Source of the DNA: Ptiloglossa arizonensis
Lineage: Eukaryota > Arthropoda > Insecta > Hymenoptera > Colletidae
Assembly (NCBI RefSeq): GCF_051014685.1
Contig: NW_027478442.1
Location: 1,364,001-1,428,000, forward strand
Direction of reading: 5' to 3'
Length of the DNA: 64,000 bases
Shown here one piece after another: positions 1-13,544 of the stretch; position 1 is the first letter of the stretch; the number at the start of each line of letters is the position of its first letter. A program made the translations under genes and the position numbers. The notes beneath the pieces were generated by a model that was given only the letters and a program-made list of their open reading frames with translations, did not search any database and had not been told where the DNA came from.

Positions 1-599
1 AACGAAGAAAGAAACGGAGAAACGAAGAAAGAAACGGAGAAACGGAGAAATAAATGGAGAAACGAAGAAATAAACGGAGAAACGAAGAAATAAACGGAGA
101 AACGAACAAAGAAACGGAGAAACGAACAAAGAAACGGAGAAACGAACAAAGAAACGGAGAACCGAACAAAGAAACGGAGAAACGAAGAATGAAGCAGAGA
201 AACAAAGAAAGAAACGGAGATACGAAGAAAGAAACGGAGAAACGAACAAAGAAACGGAGAAACGAACAAAGAAACGGAGAAACGAACAAAGAAACGGAGA
301 AACGAACAAAGAAACGGAGAACCGAACAAAGAAACGGAGAAACGAAGAATGAAGCAGAGAAACAAAGAAAGAAACGGAGATACGAAGTAAGAAACGGAGA
401 AACGAACAAAGAAACGGAGAAACGAAGAAATAATCGGAGAAACGACGAAAGAAACGGAGAAACGATGAAAGAAACGGAGAAACGAAGAAAGAAACGGTGA
501 TACGATGAAAGAAAAGGAGAAACGAAGAAAGAAACGGAGAAACGAAGAAAGAAACGAAGAAACGGAGAAATAAATGGAGAAACGAAGAAATAATCGAGA

Positions 600-1330
600 A
601 ACGAAGAAAGAAACGGAGAAACGAAGAAAGAAACGGAGATACGAAGAAAGAAACGGAGAAACGGAGAAATAAATGGAGAAACGGAGAAATAAACGGAGAA
701 GCGAAGAAGGAAACGGAGAAACGAAGAAAGAAACGGAGAAACGAACAAAGAAACGGAGAAACGAAGAAAGAAACGGAGAACCGAAGAAAGAAACGGAGAA
801 ACGAAGAAAGAAACGGAGAAACGAACAAAGAAACGGAGAAACGAACAAAGAAACGGAGAAACGAAGAAAGAAACGGAGAAACGGAGATATAAATGGAGAA
901 ACGATGAAATAAACGGAGAAACGAACAAAGAAACGGAGAAACGAAGAAAGAAACGGAGAAACAAACAAAGAAACGGTTAAACGAAGAAAGAAACGGAGAA
1001 ACGGCGGAATAAATGGAGAAACGTAGAACTAAACGGTGAAACGAAGAAAGAAACGGAGAAACGAACAAAGAAACGGAGAAACGAACAAAGAAACGGAGAA
1101 ACGAACAAAGAAACGGAGAAACGAAGAAAGAAACGGAGAAACGGAGAAATAAATGGAGAAACGAAGAAATAAACGGAGAAGCGAAGAAAGAAACGGAGAA
1201 ACGAACAAAGAAACGGAGAAACGAACAAAGAAACGGAGAAACGAACAACGAAACGGAGAAACGAATAAAGAAATGGAGGAACGAAGAAAGAATCGGAGAA
1301 TAGAAGAAAGAAACGGAGAAACGAAGAAAG
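600..1330 (+). repeat. Direct-repeat block, copy 1 of a 3.3-kb-spaced pair
   Basis: This stretch matches 3,919-4,630 with an offset of 3,319 bp, falling to 3,299 after about position 1,140 because the second copy lacks one 20-bp unit. Shared rare marks make the match specific: CGGCGGAATAAATGG near 1,002, CGTAGAACTAAACGGTG near 1,022, and CGGTTAAACG near 974. Only scattered single-base differences were seen. The GGTTAA and AACTAA marks are among the few places in this part of the window that put a stop codon into a minus-strand frame. Confidence 0.85.
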
Positions 1331-3240
1331 CCACGGAGAAATGAAGAAAGAAACGGAGAAACGAAGAAAGAAACGGAGAAACGAAGAAAGAAACAGAGAA
1401 ACGAAGAAAGAAACGGAGAAACGAACAAAGAAACGGAGAAACGAACAAAGAAACGGAGAAACGAACAAAGAAAAGGAGAATCGGTGAAATAAATGGAGAA
1501 ACGAAGAAATAAACGGAGAAACGGAGAAATAAATGGAGAAACGATGAAATAAACGGAGAAACGAACAAAGAAACGGAGAAACGGAGAAAGAAACGGAGAA
1601 AGGAACAAAGAAATGGAAAAACGAAGAAAGAAACGGAGAAACGGAGAAATAAATGGAGAAACGATGAAATAAACGGAGAAACGAAGAAATAAACGGAGAA
1701 ACGAAGAAAGAAACGGGGAAACGAACAAAGAAACGGACAAACGAACAAAGAAACGGAGAAACGAAGGAACGAACAAAGAAACGGAGAAACGAACAAAGAA
1801 ACGGAGAATCGAAGAAAGAAACGGAGAAACGAACATAGAAACGGAGAAACGAACATAGAAACGGAGAATCGGAGAAATAAATGGAGAAACGAAGAAATAA
1901 ACGGAGAAACGGAGAAATAAATGGAGAAACGATGAAATAAACGGAGAAACGAACAAAGAAACGGAGAAACGAAGAAAGAAACGGAGAAACGAACAAAGAA
2001 ATGGAAAAACGAAGAAAGAAACGGAGAAACGGAGAAATAAATGGGGAAACGAAGAAAGAAACGGAGAAACGAACAAAGAAACGGAGAAACGAACAAAGAG
2101 ACGGAGAAACGAAGAAAGAATCGGAGAAACGAAGAAAGAAACGGAGAAACGAAGAAAGAAACGGAGAAATGAAGAAAGAAACGGAGAAACGAAGAAAGAA
2201 ACGAAGAAAGAAACAGAGAAACGAAGAAAAAAACGGAGAAACGAACAAAGAAACGGAGAAACGAAGAAAGAAACGGAGAAACGGAGAAATAAATGGAGAA
2301 ACGAAGAAATAAACGGAGAATCGAGGAAAGAAACGGAGAAACGAAGAACGAGACGGAGAAACGAACAAAGAAACGGAGAAACGAACAAAGAAACGGAGAA
2401 TCGGAGAAATAAATGGAGAAACGAAGAAATAAACGGAGAAACGGAAAAATAAATGGAGAAACGAATAAATAAACGGAGAAGCGAAGAAAGAAACGGAGAA
2501 ACGAAGAAAGAAACGGAGAAACGGAGATATAAATGGAGAAACGAAGAAATAAACGGAGAAACGAAGAAAGAAACGGAGAAACGATGAAAGAAACGGAGAT
2601 ACGAAGAAAGAAACGGAGAAACGAACAAAGAAACGGAGAAACGAAGAAAGAAACGGAGAAACGAAGAAAGAAACGGAGAAACGGAGAAATAAATGGAGAA
2701 ACGAATAAATAAACGGAGAAACGAAGAAATAATCGAGAAACGAAGAAAGATACCGAGAAAAGAAGAAGGAAACGGAGAAACGAACAAAGAAACGGAGAAA
2801 CGAAGAAAGAAACGGAGAAACGAAGAAAGAAAAGGAGAAACGAAGAAAGAAACGGAGAAACGAAGAAAGAAACGGAGAAACGAAGAAAGAAACGGAGAAA
2901 CGAAGAAAGAAACGGAGAAACGAAGAAAGAAACGGAGAAACGAAGAAAGAAACGGAGATACGAAGAAAGAAACGGAGAAACGAAGAAAGAAACGGAGAAA
3001 CGAAGAAAGAAACAGAGAAGCGAAGAAAGAAACGGAGAAACGAAGAAATAAACGGAGAAACGAACAGAGAAACGGAGAAACGAAGAAATAAACGGAGAAA
3101 CAAAGAAAGAAACGGAGAAACGATGAAAGAAACGGAGAAACGAAGAAAGAAACGGTGATACGATGAAAGAAAAGGAGAAACGAAGAAAGAAACGGAGAAA
3201 CGAAGAAAGAGACGGAGAAACGGAGAAATAAATGGAGAAA

Positions 3241-3927
3241 CGAAGAAATAAACGGAGAAACGAAGAAAGAAACGGAGAAACGATGAAAGAAACGGAGAAA
3301 CGAAGAAAGAAACGGTGATACGATGAAAGAAAAGGAGAAACGAAGAGAAGAAACGGAGAAACGAAGAAAGAAACGAAGAAACGGAGAAATAAATGGAGAA
3401 ACGAAGAAATAATCGAGAAACGAAGAAAGAAACGGAGAAACGCAGAAAGAAACGGAGATACGAAGCAAGAAACGGAGAAACGATGAAAGAAACGGAGAAA
3501 CGAACAAAGAAACGGAGAAACGAACAAAGAAACGGAGAAACGAACAAAGAAACGGAGAACCGAACAAAGAAACGGAGAAACGAAGAAAGAAGCAGAGAAA
3601 CAAAGAAAGAAACGGAGATACGAAGAAAGAAACGGAGAAACGAACAAAGAAACGGAGAAACGAAGAAATAAACGGAGAAACGAAGAAAGAAACGGAGAAA
3701 CGATGAAAGAAACGGAGAAACGAAGAAAGAAACGGTGATACGATGAAAGAAAAGGAGAAACGAAGAGAAGAAACGGAGAAACGAAGAAAGAAACGAAGAA
3801 ACGGAGAAATAAATGGAGAAACGAAGAAATAATCGAGAAACGAAGAAAGAAACGGAGAAACGCAGAAAGAAACGGAGATACGAAGCAAGAAACGGAGAAA
3901 CGATGAAAGAAACGGAGAAACGAAGAA
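3241..3927 (+). repeat. 420-bp tandem duplication (21 units)
   Basis: Bases 3,241-3,506 recur at 3,661-3,926, an offset of exactly 420 bp. Within the match are rare marks: ACGGTGATACGATG, CGAAGAGAAGAAACGG (an off-register insertion), AATAATCGAGAAACG (a 1-bp deletion) and CGAAGCAAGAAACGG. Sharing two off-register indels shows that they predate the duplication. A related third copy of part of the block lies near 420-650, with ACGGTGATACGATG and AATAATCGAG but without the GAGAAG insertion. Confidence 0.85.
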
Positions 3928-4630
3928 AGAAACAGAGAAGCGAAGAAAGAAACGGAGATACGAAGAAAGAAACGGAGAAACGGAGAAATAAATGGAGAAA
4001 CGAAGAAATAAACGGAGAAGCGAAGAAGGAAACGGAGAAACGAACAAAGAAACGGAGAAACGAACAAAGAAACGGAGAAACGAAGAAAGAAACGGAGAAC
4101 CGAAGAAAGAAACGGAGAAACGAAGAAAGAAACGGAGAAACGAACAAAGAAACGGAGAAACGAACAAAGAAACGGAGAAACGAAGAAAGAAACGGAGAAA
4201 CGGAGATATAAATGGAGAAACGATGAAATAAACGGAGAAACGAACAAAGAAACGGAGAAACGAAGAAAGAAACGGAGAAACAAACAAAGAAACGGTTAAA
4301 CGAAGAAAGAAACGGAGAAACGGCGGAATAAATGGAGAAACGTAGAACTAAACGGTGAAACGAAGAAAGAAACGGAGAAACGAAGAAAGAAACGGAGAAA
4401 CGAACAAAGAAACGGAGAAACGAAGAAAGAAACGGAGTAACGGAGAAATAAATGGAGAAACGAAGAAATAAACGGAGAAGCGAAGAAAGAAACGGAGAAA
4501 CGAACAAAGAAACGGAGAAACGAACAAAGAAACGGAGAAACGAACAACGAAACGGAGAAACGAATAAAGAAATGGAGGAACGAAGAAAGAATCGGAGAAA
4601 AGAAGAAAGAAACGGAGAAACGAAGAAACG
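3919..4630 (+). repeat. Direct-repeat block, copy 2 of a 3.3-kb-spaced pair
   Basis: Second copy of the 600-1,330 block, carrying the same rare marks (CGGTTAAACG near 4,293, CGGCGGAATAAATGG at 4,321, CGTAGAACTAAACGGTG near 4,341). It differs by one missing unit near 4,400-4,440 and a few substitutions. It diverges from copy 1 near 4,630, where an extra 8-mer module appears (CGAAGAAACGAACAAAG). Confidence 0.85.
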
Positions 4631-7240
4631 AACAAAGAAACGGAGAAACGAACAAAGAAACGGAGAAACGAAGAAAGAGACGGAGAAACGGCGAAATAAA
4701 TGGAGAAACGATGAAATAAACGGAGAAACGAAGAAAGAAACGGATAAACGAACAAAGAAACGGACAAACGAACAAAGAAACAGAGAAACGAAGAGGCGAA
4801 CAAAGAAACGGAGAAACGAACAAAGAAACGGAGAAACGAAGAAAGAAACGGAGAAACGGAGAAATAAATGGAGAAACGGAGAAATAAATGGAGAAACGAA
4901 GAAATAAACGGAGAAACGAAGAACGAAACGGAGAAACGAACAAAGAAACGGAGAAATGAACAAAGAAACGGAGAAACGGTGAAATAAATGGGGAAACGAA
5001 GAAAGAAACGGAGAAACTGAGAAATAAATGGGGAAACGAAGAAATAAACGGAGAAACGAAGAAAGAAACGGAGAAACGAAGAAAGAAACGGAGAATCGAA
5101 GAAAGAAACTGAGAAACGAAGAAAGAAACGGAGAATCGGAGAAATAAATGGAGTAACGAAGAAATGGACCGAGAAACGGAGAAACGAAGGAAGAAACGGA
5201 GAAACCGACAAAGTAACGGAGAAACGAACAAAGAAACGGAGAAACGAACAAAGAAACGGAGAAACGAACAAAGAAACGGAGAAACGAAGAAAGTAACGGA
5301 GAAAGGAACAAAGAAATGGAAAAACGAAGAAAGAAACGGAGAAACGGAGAAATAAATGGAGAAACGAAGAAATAAACGGAGAAATGAAGAAAGAAACGGA
5401 GAAACGAAGAAAGAAACGGAGAAACGAACAAAGAAACGGAGTAACGAACAAAGAAACGGAGAAACGAAGAAAGAAATGGAGAAACGAAGAAAGAAACGGA
5501 GAAACGGAGAAATAAATGGAGAAACGAAGAAATAAACGGAGAAACGAAGAAAGAAACGGAGAAACGAACAAAGAAACGGAGAAACGAACAAAGAAACGGA
5601 GAAACGAAGAAAGAAACGGAGAAATAAATGGAGAAACGGAGAAATAAATGGAGAAACGAAGAAATAAACGGAGAAACGAAGAACGAAACGGAGAAACGAA
5701 GAAAGAAACGGAGAATCGAAGAAAGAAACAGAGAAACGAAGAAAGAAACGGAGAAACGGAGAAATAAATGGAGAAACGGAGAAATAAATGGAGAAACGAA
5801 GAAATAAACGGAGAAACGAAGAAAGAAACGGAGAAACGAACAAAGAAACGGAGAAACGAAGAAAGAAACGGAGAAACGAAGAAAGAAACGGAGAAACAAA
5901 CAAAGAAACGGAGAAACGAAGAAAGAAACGGAGAAACGGAGAAATAAACGGAGAAACGAAGAAATAAACGGAGAATCGAAGAAAGAAACGGAGAAACGAA
6001 GAACGAAACGGAGAAACGAACAAAGAATCGGAGAAATGAACAAAGAAACGGAGAAATGAAGAAAGAAACGGAGAAACGGAGAAATAAATGGAGAAACGAA
6101 GAAATAAACGGAGAAACGAAGAAAGAAACGGAGAAACGAAGAAAGAAACGGAGAATCGAAGAAAGAAACAGAGAAACGAAGAAAGAAACGGAGAAACGGA
6201 GAAATAAATGGAGAAACGGAGAAATAAATGGAGAAACGAAGAAATAAACGGAGAAACGAAGAAAGAAACGGAGAAACGAACAAAGAAACGGAGAAACGAA
6301 CAAAGAAACGGAGAAACGAAGAAAGAAACGGAGAAACAAACAAAGAAACGGAGAAACGAAGAAAGAAACGGAGAAACGGCGAAATAAATGGAGAAACGTA
6401 GAAACAAACGGAGAAACGAAGAAAGAAACGGAGAAACGAACAAAGATACGGAGAAACGAACAAAGAAACGGAGAAACGAAGTAACGAACAATGAAACGGT
6501 GAAACGAACAAAGAAACGGAGCAACGGGGAAATAAATGGAGAAACGAAGAAAGAAACGGAGAAAAGGAGAAATAAGTGGAGAAACGGAGAAATAAATGGA
6601 GAAACGATGAAATAAACGGAGAAACGAAGAAATAAACGGAGAAACGAAGAAAGAAACGGAGAAACGAACAAAGAATCGGAGAAACGAACAAAGAAACAGA
6701 GAAACGAAGAGGCGAACAAAGAAACGGAGAAACGAACAAAGAAACGGAGAAACGAACAAAGAAACGGAGAAACGGAGAAATAAATGGAGAAACGGAGAAA
6801 TAAATGGAGAAACGAAGAAATGAACGGAGAAACGAAGAACGAAACGGAGAAACGAACAAAGAAACGGAGAAATGAACAAAGAAACGGAGAAACGAAGAAA
6901 GAAATGGAGAAACGGAGAAATAAATGGGGAAACGAAGAAATAATCGGAGAAACGAAGAAAGAAACGGAGAAACGAAGAAAGAAACGGAGAATCGAAGAAA
7001 GAAACTGAGAAACGAAGAAAGAAACGGAGAATCGGAGAAATAAATGGAGTAACGAAGAAATAGACCGAGAAACGGAGAAACGAAGGAAGAAACGGAGAAA
7101 CCGACAAAGTAACGGAGAAACGAACAAAGAAACGGAGAAACGAACAAAGAAACGGAGAAACGAACAAAGAAACGGAGAAACGAACAAAGAAACGGAGAAA
7201 CGGAGAAATAAATGGAGAAACGAAGAAATAAACGGAGAAA
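4631..7240 (+). repeat. Satellite stretch without a large duplicated block recognised
   Basis: Ordinary 20-bp units, rich in the pair made of a T11/T15 unit and a T11 unit. Several 8-mer gains or losses occur, for example CGAAGAGGCGAACAAAG near 4,790 and 6,710, and a 12-bp unit near 5,620. The first GTAACGAACAATG variant of the window is at about 6,481. No gene, RNA gene or foreign insertion is visible. Confidence 0.8.
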
Positions 7241-10200
7241 CGAAGAAAGAAACGGAGAAACGAACAAAGAAACGGAGAAACGAACAAAGAAACGGAGAAA
7301 CGAACAAAGAAACGGAGAAACGAAGAAACGAACAAAGAAACGGAGAAACGAACAAAGAAACGGAGAAACGAACAAAGAAACGGAGAAATAAATGGAGAAA
7401 CGGAGAAATAAATGGAGAAACGAAGAAATAAACGGAGAAACGAAGAAAGAAACGGAGAAACGAACAAAGACACGGAGAAACGAACAAAGAAACGGAGAAA
7501 CGAACAAAGAAACGGAGAAACGAACAAAGAAATGGAGGAACGAAGAAAGAATCGGAGAAACGAAGAAAGAAACGGAGAAACGAAGAAAGAAACGGAGAAA
7601 TGAAGATAGAAACGGAGAAACGAAGAAAGAAGCGGAGAAACGAAGAAAGAAACAGAGAAACGAAGAAAGAAACAGAGAAACGAACAAAGAAACGGAGAAA
7701 CGAAGAAAGAAACGGAGAAACGGAGAAATAAATGGAGAAACGAAGAAATAAACGGAGAAACGAAGAAAGAAGCGGAGAAACGAAGAACGAAACGGAGAAA
7801 CGAACAAAGAAACGGAGAAATGAACAAAGAAACGGAGAAATGAAGAAAGAAACGGAGAAACGGTGAAATAAATGGGGAAACGGAGAAATAAATGGAGAAA
7901 CGAAGAAATAAACGGAGAAACGAAGAAAGAAACGGAGAAACGAACAAAGAAACGGAGAAACGAACAAAGAAACGGAGAAACGAACAAAGAAACGGAGAAA
8001 CGAACAAAGAAATGGAGGAACGAAGAAAGAATCGGAGAAACGAAGAAAGAAACGGAGAAACGAAGAAAGAAACGGAGAAATGAAGAAAGAAACAGAGAAA
8101 CGAAGAAAGAAACGGAGAATCGGGGAAATAAATGGAGAAACGAAGAAATAGACCGAGAAACGGAGAAACGAAGGAAGAAACGGAGAATCGAAGAAAGAAA
8201 CTGAGAAACGAAGAAAGAAACGGAGAATCGGAGAAATAAATGGAGTAACGAAGAAATAGACCGAGAAACGGAGAAACGAAGGAAGAAACGGAGAAACCGA
8301 CAAGTAACGGAGAAACGAACAAAGAAACGGAGAAACGAACAAAGAAACGGAGAAACGAACAAAGAAACGGAGAAACGGAGAAATAAATGGAGAAACGAAG
8401 AAATAAACGGAGAAACGAAGAAAGAAACGGAGAAACGAACAAAGAAACGGAGAAACGAACAAAGGAACGGAGAAACGAAGAAACGAACAAAGAAACGGAG
8501 AAACGAACAAAGAAACGGAGAAACGAAGAAAGAAACGGAGAAACGGAGAAATAAATGGAGAAACGGAGAAATAAATGGAGGAACGAGGAAATAAACGGAG
8601 AAACGAACAAAGAAACGGAGAAACGAACAAAGAAACGGAGAAACGAACAAAGAAACGGAGAAACGAACAAAGAAACGGAGAAACGAACAAAGAAATGGAG
8701 GAACGAAGAAAGAATCGGAGAAACGAAGAAAGAAACGGAGAAACGAAGAAAGAAACGGAGAAATGAAGATAGAAACGGAGAAACGAAGAAAGAAACGGAG
8801 AAACGAAGAAAGAAACAGAGAAACGAAGAAAGAAACAGAGAAACGAACAAAGAAACGGAGAAACGGAGAAATAAATGGAGAAACGAAGAAATAAACGGAG
8901 AAACGAAGAAAGAAGCGGAGAAACGAAGAACGAAACGGAGAAACGAACAAAGAAACGGAGAAATGAACAAAGAAACGGAGAAATGAAGAAAGAAACGGAG
9001 AAACGGTGAAATAAATGGGGAAACGGAGAAATAAATGGAGAAACGAAGAAATAAACGGAGAAACGGAGAAATAAATGGAGAAACGGAGAAATAAATGGAG
9101 AAACGAAGAAATAAACGGAGAAACGAAGAAAGAAACGGAGAAACGAACAAAGAAACGGAGAAACGAACAAAGAAACGGAGAAACGAAGAAAGAAACGGAG
9201 AAACGGAGAAATAAACGGAGAAACGAAGAAATAAACGGAGAAACGAAGAAAGAAACGGAGAAACGAAGAACGAAACGGAGAAACGAACAAAGAAACGGAG
9301 AAATGAACAAAGAAACGGAGAAATGAAGAAAGAAACGGAGAAACGGAGAAATAAATGGAGAAACGAAGAAATAAACGGAGAAACGAAGAAAGAAACGGAG
9401 AAACGAACAAAGAAACGGAGAAACGAACAAAGAAACGGAGAAACGAACAAAGAAACGGAGAAACGAAGTAACGAACAATGAAACGGAGAAACGAACAAAG
9501 AAACGGAGCAACGGAAAAATAAATGGAGAAACGAAGAAATAAACGGAGAAGCGAAGAAAGAAACGGAGAAACGAAGAAAGAAACGGAGAATCGAAGAAAG
9601 AAACAGAGAAACGAAGAAAGAAACGGAGAAACGGAGAAATAAATGGAGAAACGGAGAAATAAATGGAGAAACGAAGAAATAAACGGAGAAACGAAGAAAG
9701 AAACGGAGAAACGAACAAAGAAACGGAGAAGCGAACAAAGAAACCGAGAAACGAAGAAACGAACAAAGAAACGGAGAAACGAACAAAGAAACGGAGAAAC
9801 GAAGAAAGAAACGGAGAAACGGAGAAATAAATGGAGAAACGGAGAAATAAATGGAGAAAGGAAGAAATAAACGGAGAAACGAAGAAAGAAACGGAGAAAC
9901 GAACAAAGAAACGGAGAAACGAACAAAGAAACGGAGAAACGAACAAAGAAACGGAGAAACGAACAAAGAAATGGAGGAACGAAGAAAGAATCGGAGAAAC
10001 GAAGAAAGAAACGGAGAAACGAAGAAAGAAACGGAGAAAAGAAGATAGAAACGGAGAAACGAAGAAAGAAACGGAGAAACGAAGAAAGAAACAGAGAAAC
10101 GAAGAAAGAAACAGAGAAACGAACAAAGAAACGGAGAAACGAAGAAAGAAACGGAGAAACGGAGAAATAAATGGAGAAACGAAGAAATAAACGGAGAAAC

Positions 10201-10650
10201 GAAGAAAGAAGCGGAGAAACGAAGAACGAAACGGAGAAACGAACAAAGAAACGGAGAAATGAACAAAGAAACGGAGAAATGAAGAAAGAAACGGAGAAAC
10301 GGTGAAATAAATGGGGAAACGGAGAAATAAATGGAGAAACGAAGAAATAAACGGAGAAACGAAGAAAGAAACGGAGAAACGAACAAAGAAACGGAGAAAC
10401 GAACAAAGAAACGGAGAAACGAACAAAGAAATGGAGAAACGAACAAAGAAATGGAGGAACGAAGAAAGAATCGGAGAAACGAAGAAAGAAACGGAGAAAC
10501 GAAGAAAGAAACGGAGAAATGAAGAAAGAAACGGAGAAACGAAGAAAGAAACGGAGAAATGAAGAAAGAAACAGAGAAACGAAGAAAGAAACGGAGAATC
10601 GGAGAAATAAATGGAGAAACGAAGAAATAGACCGAGAAACGGAGAAACGA
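7240..10650 (+). repeat. 2.4-kb-offset duplication containing 480-bp sub-repeats
   Basis: About 7,320-8,160 matches about 9,752-10,640, with the offset moving from 2,431 to 2,439 to about 2,479 bp as 8-bp and 40-bp indels accumulate. Inside each copy a block of about 480 bp (24 units) is repeated: the block starting near 7,392 recurs near 7,872, and that starting near 9,831 recurs near 10,311. A related block lies near 8,555. Shared marks are AAATGGAGGAACGAAG with a following AATCGGAG, and AATGAAGATAG. The pattern is of a short higher-order repeat later copied as part of a longer piece. Confidence 0.75.
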
Positions 10651-11384
10651 TGGAAGAAACGGAGAAACCGACAAAGTAGCGGAGAAACGAACAAAGAAAC
10701 GGAGAACCGAACAAAGAAACGGAGAAACGAACAAAGAAACGGAGAATCGGAGAAATAAATGGAGAAACGAAGAAATAAACGGAGAAACGAAGAAAGAAAC
10801 GGAGAAACGAACAAAGAAACGGAGAAACGAAGAAACGAACAAAGAAACGGAGAAACGAACAAAGAAATGGAGGAACGAAGAAAGAATCGGAGAAACGAAG
10901 AATGAAAGAGAGAAACGAAGAAAGAAACGGAGAAATGAAGAAAGAAACGGAGAAACGAAGAAAGAAACGGAGAAACGAAGAAAGAAACAGAGAAACGAAG
11001 AAAGAAACGGAGAAACGAACAAGGAAACGGAGAAACGAAGAAAGAAACGGAGAAACGAACAAAGAAACGGAGAAACGAACAAAGAAACGGAGAAACGAAC
11101 AAAGAAACGGAGAAACGAACAAAGAAATGGAGGAACGAAGAAAGAATCGGAGAAACGAAGAAAGAAACGGAGAAACGAAGCAAGAAACGGAGAAATGAAG
11201 AAATAAACGGAGAAACGAAGAAAGAAACGGAGAAACGAACAAAGAAACGGAGAAACGAACAAAGAAATGGAGGAACGAAGAAAGAATCGGAGAAACGAAG
11301 AAAGAAACGGAGAAACGAAGGAAGAAACGGAGAAATGAAGAAATAAACGGAGAAACGAAGAAAGAAACGGAGAAACGAACAAAG

Positions 11385-12225
11385 AAACGGAGAGACGAAC
11401 AAAGAAACGGAGAAACGAAGTAACGAACAATGAAACGGAGAAACGGCCAAATAAATGGAGAAACGAAGAAAGAAACGGAGAAACGAACAAAGAAACGGAG
11501 AAACGAACAAAGAAACGGAGAAACGAACAAAGAAACGGAGAAACGAAGAAAGTAACGGAGAAAGGAACAAAGAAATGGAAAAACGAAGAAAGAAACGGAG
11601 AAACGGAGAAATAAATGGAGAAACGAAGAAATAAACGGAGAAACGAAGAAAGAAACGGAGAAACGAAGAAAGAAACGGAGAAACGAACAAAGAAACGGAC
11701 TAACGAACAAAGAAACGGAGAAACGAAGAAAGAAATGGAGAAACGAAGAAAGAAACGGAGAAACGGAGAAATAAATGGAGAAACGAAGAAATAAACGGTG
11801 AAACGAAGAAAGAAACGGAGAAACGAACAAAGAAACGGAGAAACGAACAAAGAAACGGAGAAACGAAGTAACGAACAATGAAACGGAGAAACGAACAAAG
11901 AAACGGAGCAACGGAAAAATAAATGGAGATACGAGCAAAGAAACGGAGAAACGAAGAAAGAAACGGAGAAATAAATGGAGAAACGGAGAAATAAATGGAG
12001 AAACGAAGAAATAAACGGAGAAACGAAGAACGAAACGGAGAAACGAAGAAAGAAACTGAGAAACGAAGAAAGAAACGGAGAATCGGAGAAATAAATGGAG
12101 TAACGAAGAAATAGACCGAGAAACGGAGAAACGAAGGAAGAAACGGAGAAACCGACAAAGTAACGGAGAAACGAACAAAGAAACGGAGAAACGGACAAAG
12201 AAACGGAGAAACGAACAAAGAAATG
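11385..12225 (+). repeat. 840-bp block, copy 1 (offset 2,160 bp)
   Basis: Matches 13,545-14,385 at a constant offset of 2,160 bp (108 units), so no net length change has occurred since duplication. Shared marks include AAACGGCCAAATAAATGG near 11,441, GTAACGAACAATG at about 11,410 and 11,870, and the TAGACCGAGAAACGG mark near 12,112. Differences seen are single bases, for example ACGGACTAACG here near 11,696 against ACGGAGTAACG in the other copy. Confidence 0.85.
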
Positions 12226-12925
12226 GAGGAACGAAGAAAGAATCGGAGAAACGAAGAAAGAAACGGAAAAACGAAGAAAGAAACGGAGAAATGAAGATAG
12301 AAACGGAGAAACGGAGAAATAAATGGAGAAACGAAGAAATAAACGGAGAAACGAAGAAAGAAACGGAGAAACGAAGAACGAAACGGAGAAACGAACAAAG
12401 AAACGGAGAAATGAACAAAGAAACGGAGAAATGAAGAAAGAAACGGAGAAACGGAGAAATAAATGGAGAAACGAAGAAATAAACGGAGAAACGAAGAAAG
12501 AAACGGAGAAACGAACAAAGAAACGGAGAAACGAACAAAGAAACGGAGAAACGAAGAAAGAAACGGAGAAAAGGAGAAATAAGTGGAGAAACGGAGAAAT
12601 AAATGGAGAAACGATGAAATAAACGGAGAAACGATGAAATAAACGGAGAAACGAAGAAATAAACGGAGAAACGAAGAAAGAAACGGAGAAACGAACAAAG
12701 AAACGGAGAAACGAACAAAGAAACAGAGAAACGAAGAAACGAACAAAGAAACGGAGAAACGAACAAAGAAACGGAGAAACGAAAAAAGAAACGGAGAAAC
12801 GGAGAAATAAATGGAGAAACGGAGAAATAAATGGAGAAACGAAGAAATAAACGGAGAAACGAAGAACGAAATGGAGAAACGAACAAAGAAACGGAGAAAT
12901 GAACAAAGAAACGGAGAAATGAACA

Positions 12926-13331
12926 AAGAAACGGAGAAACGGTGAAATAAATGGGGAAACGATGAAATAAACGGAGAAACGAAGAAAGAAACGGAGAAAC
13001 GAAGAAAGAAACGGAGAAACGAAGAAAGAAACTGAGAAACGAAGAAAGAAACGGAGAATCGGAGAAATAAATGGAGAAACGAAGAAATAGAACGAGAAAC
13101 GGAGAAACGAAGGAAGAAACGGAGAATCCGACAAAGTAACGGAGAAACGAACAAAGAAACGGAGAAACGAACAAAGAAACGGAGAATCGGAGAAATAAAT
13201 GGAGAAACGAAGAAATAAACGGAGAAACGGAGAAATAAATGGAGAAACGATGAAATAAATGGAGAAACGAAGGAAGAAACGGAGAAACCGACAAAGTAAC
13301 GGAGAAACGAACAAAGAAACGGAGAAACGAA
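12926..13331 (+). repeat. 400-bp block, copy 1 (offset 1,612 bp)
   Basis: Matches 14,538-14,943 with offset 1,612 bp. Shared rare marks are ACGGTGAAATAAATGGGG, AATAGAACGAGAAACGG and GAATCCGACAAAGTAACGG. The two copies interleave with the 840-bp pair (11,385 and 13,545), so the region grew by at least two overlapping duplication events. Confidence 0.8.
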
Positions 13332-13544
13332 GTAACGAACAATGAAACGGAGAAACGAACAAAGAAACGGAGCAGCGGAAAAATAAATGGAGAAACGAAC
13401 AAAGAAACGGAGAAACGAAGAAAGAAATGGAGGAACGAAGAAAGAATCGGAGAAACGAAGAATGAAACAGAGAAACGAAGAAAGAAACGGAGAAATGAAG
13501 AAAGAAACGGAGAAATGAAGAAATAAACGGAGAAACGAACAAAG

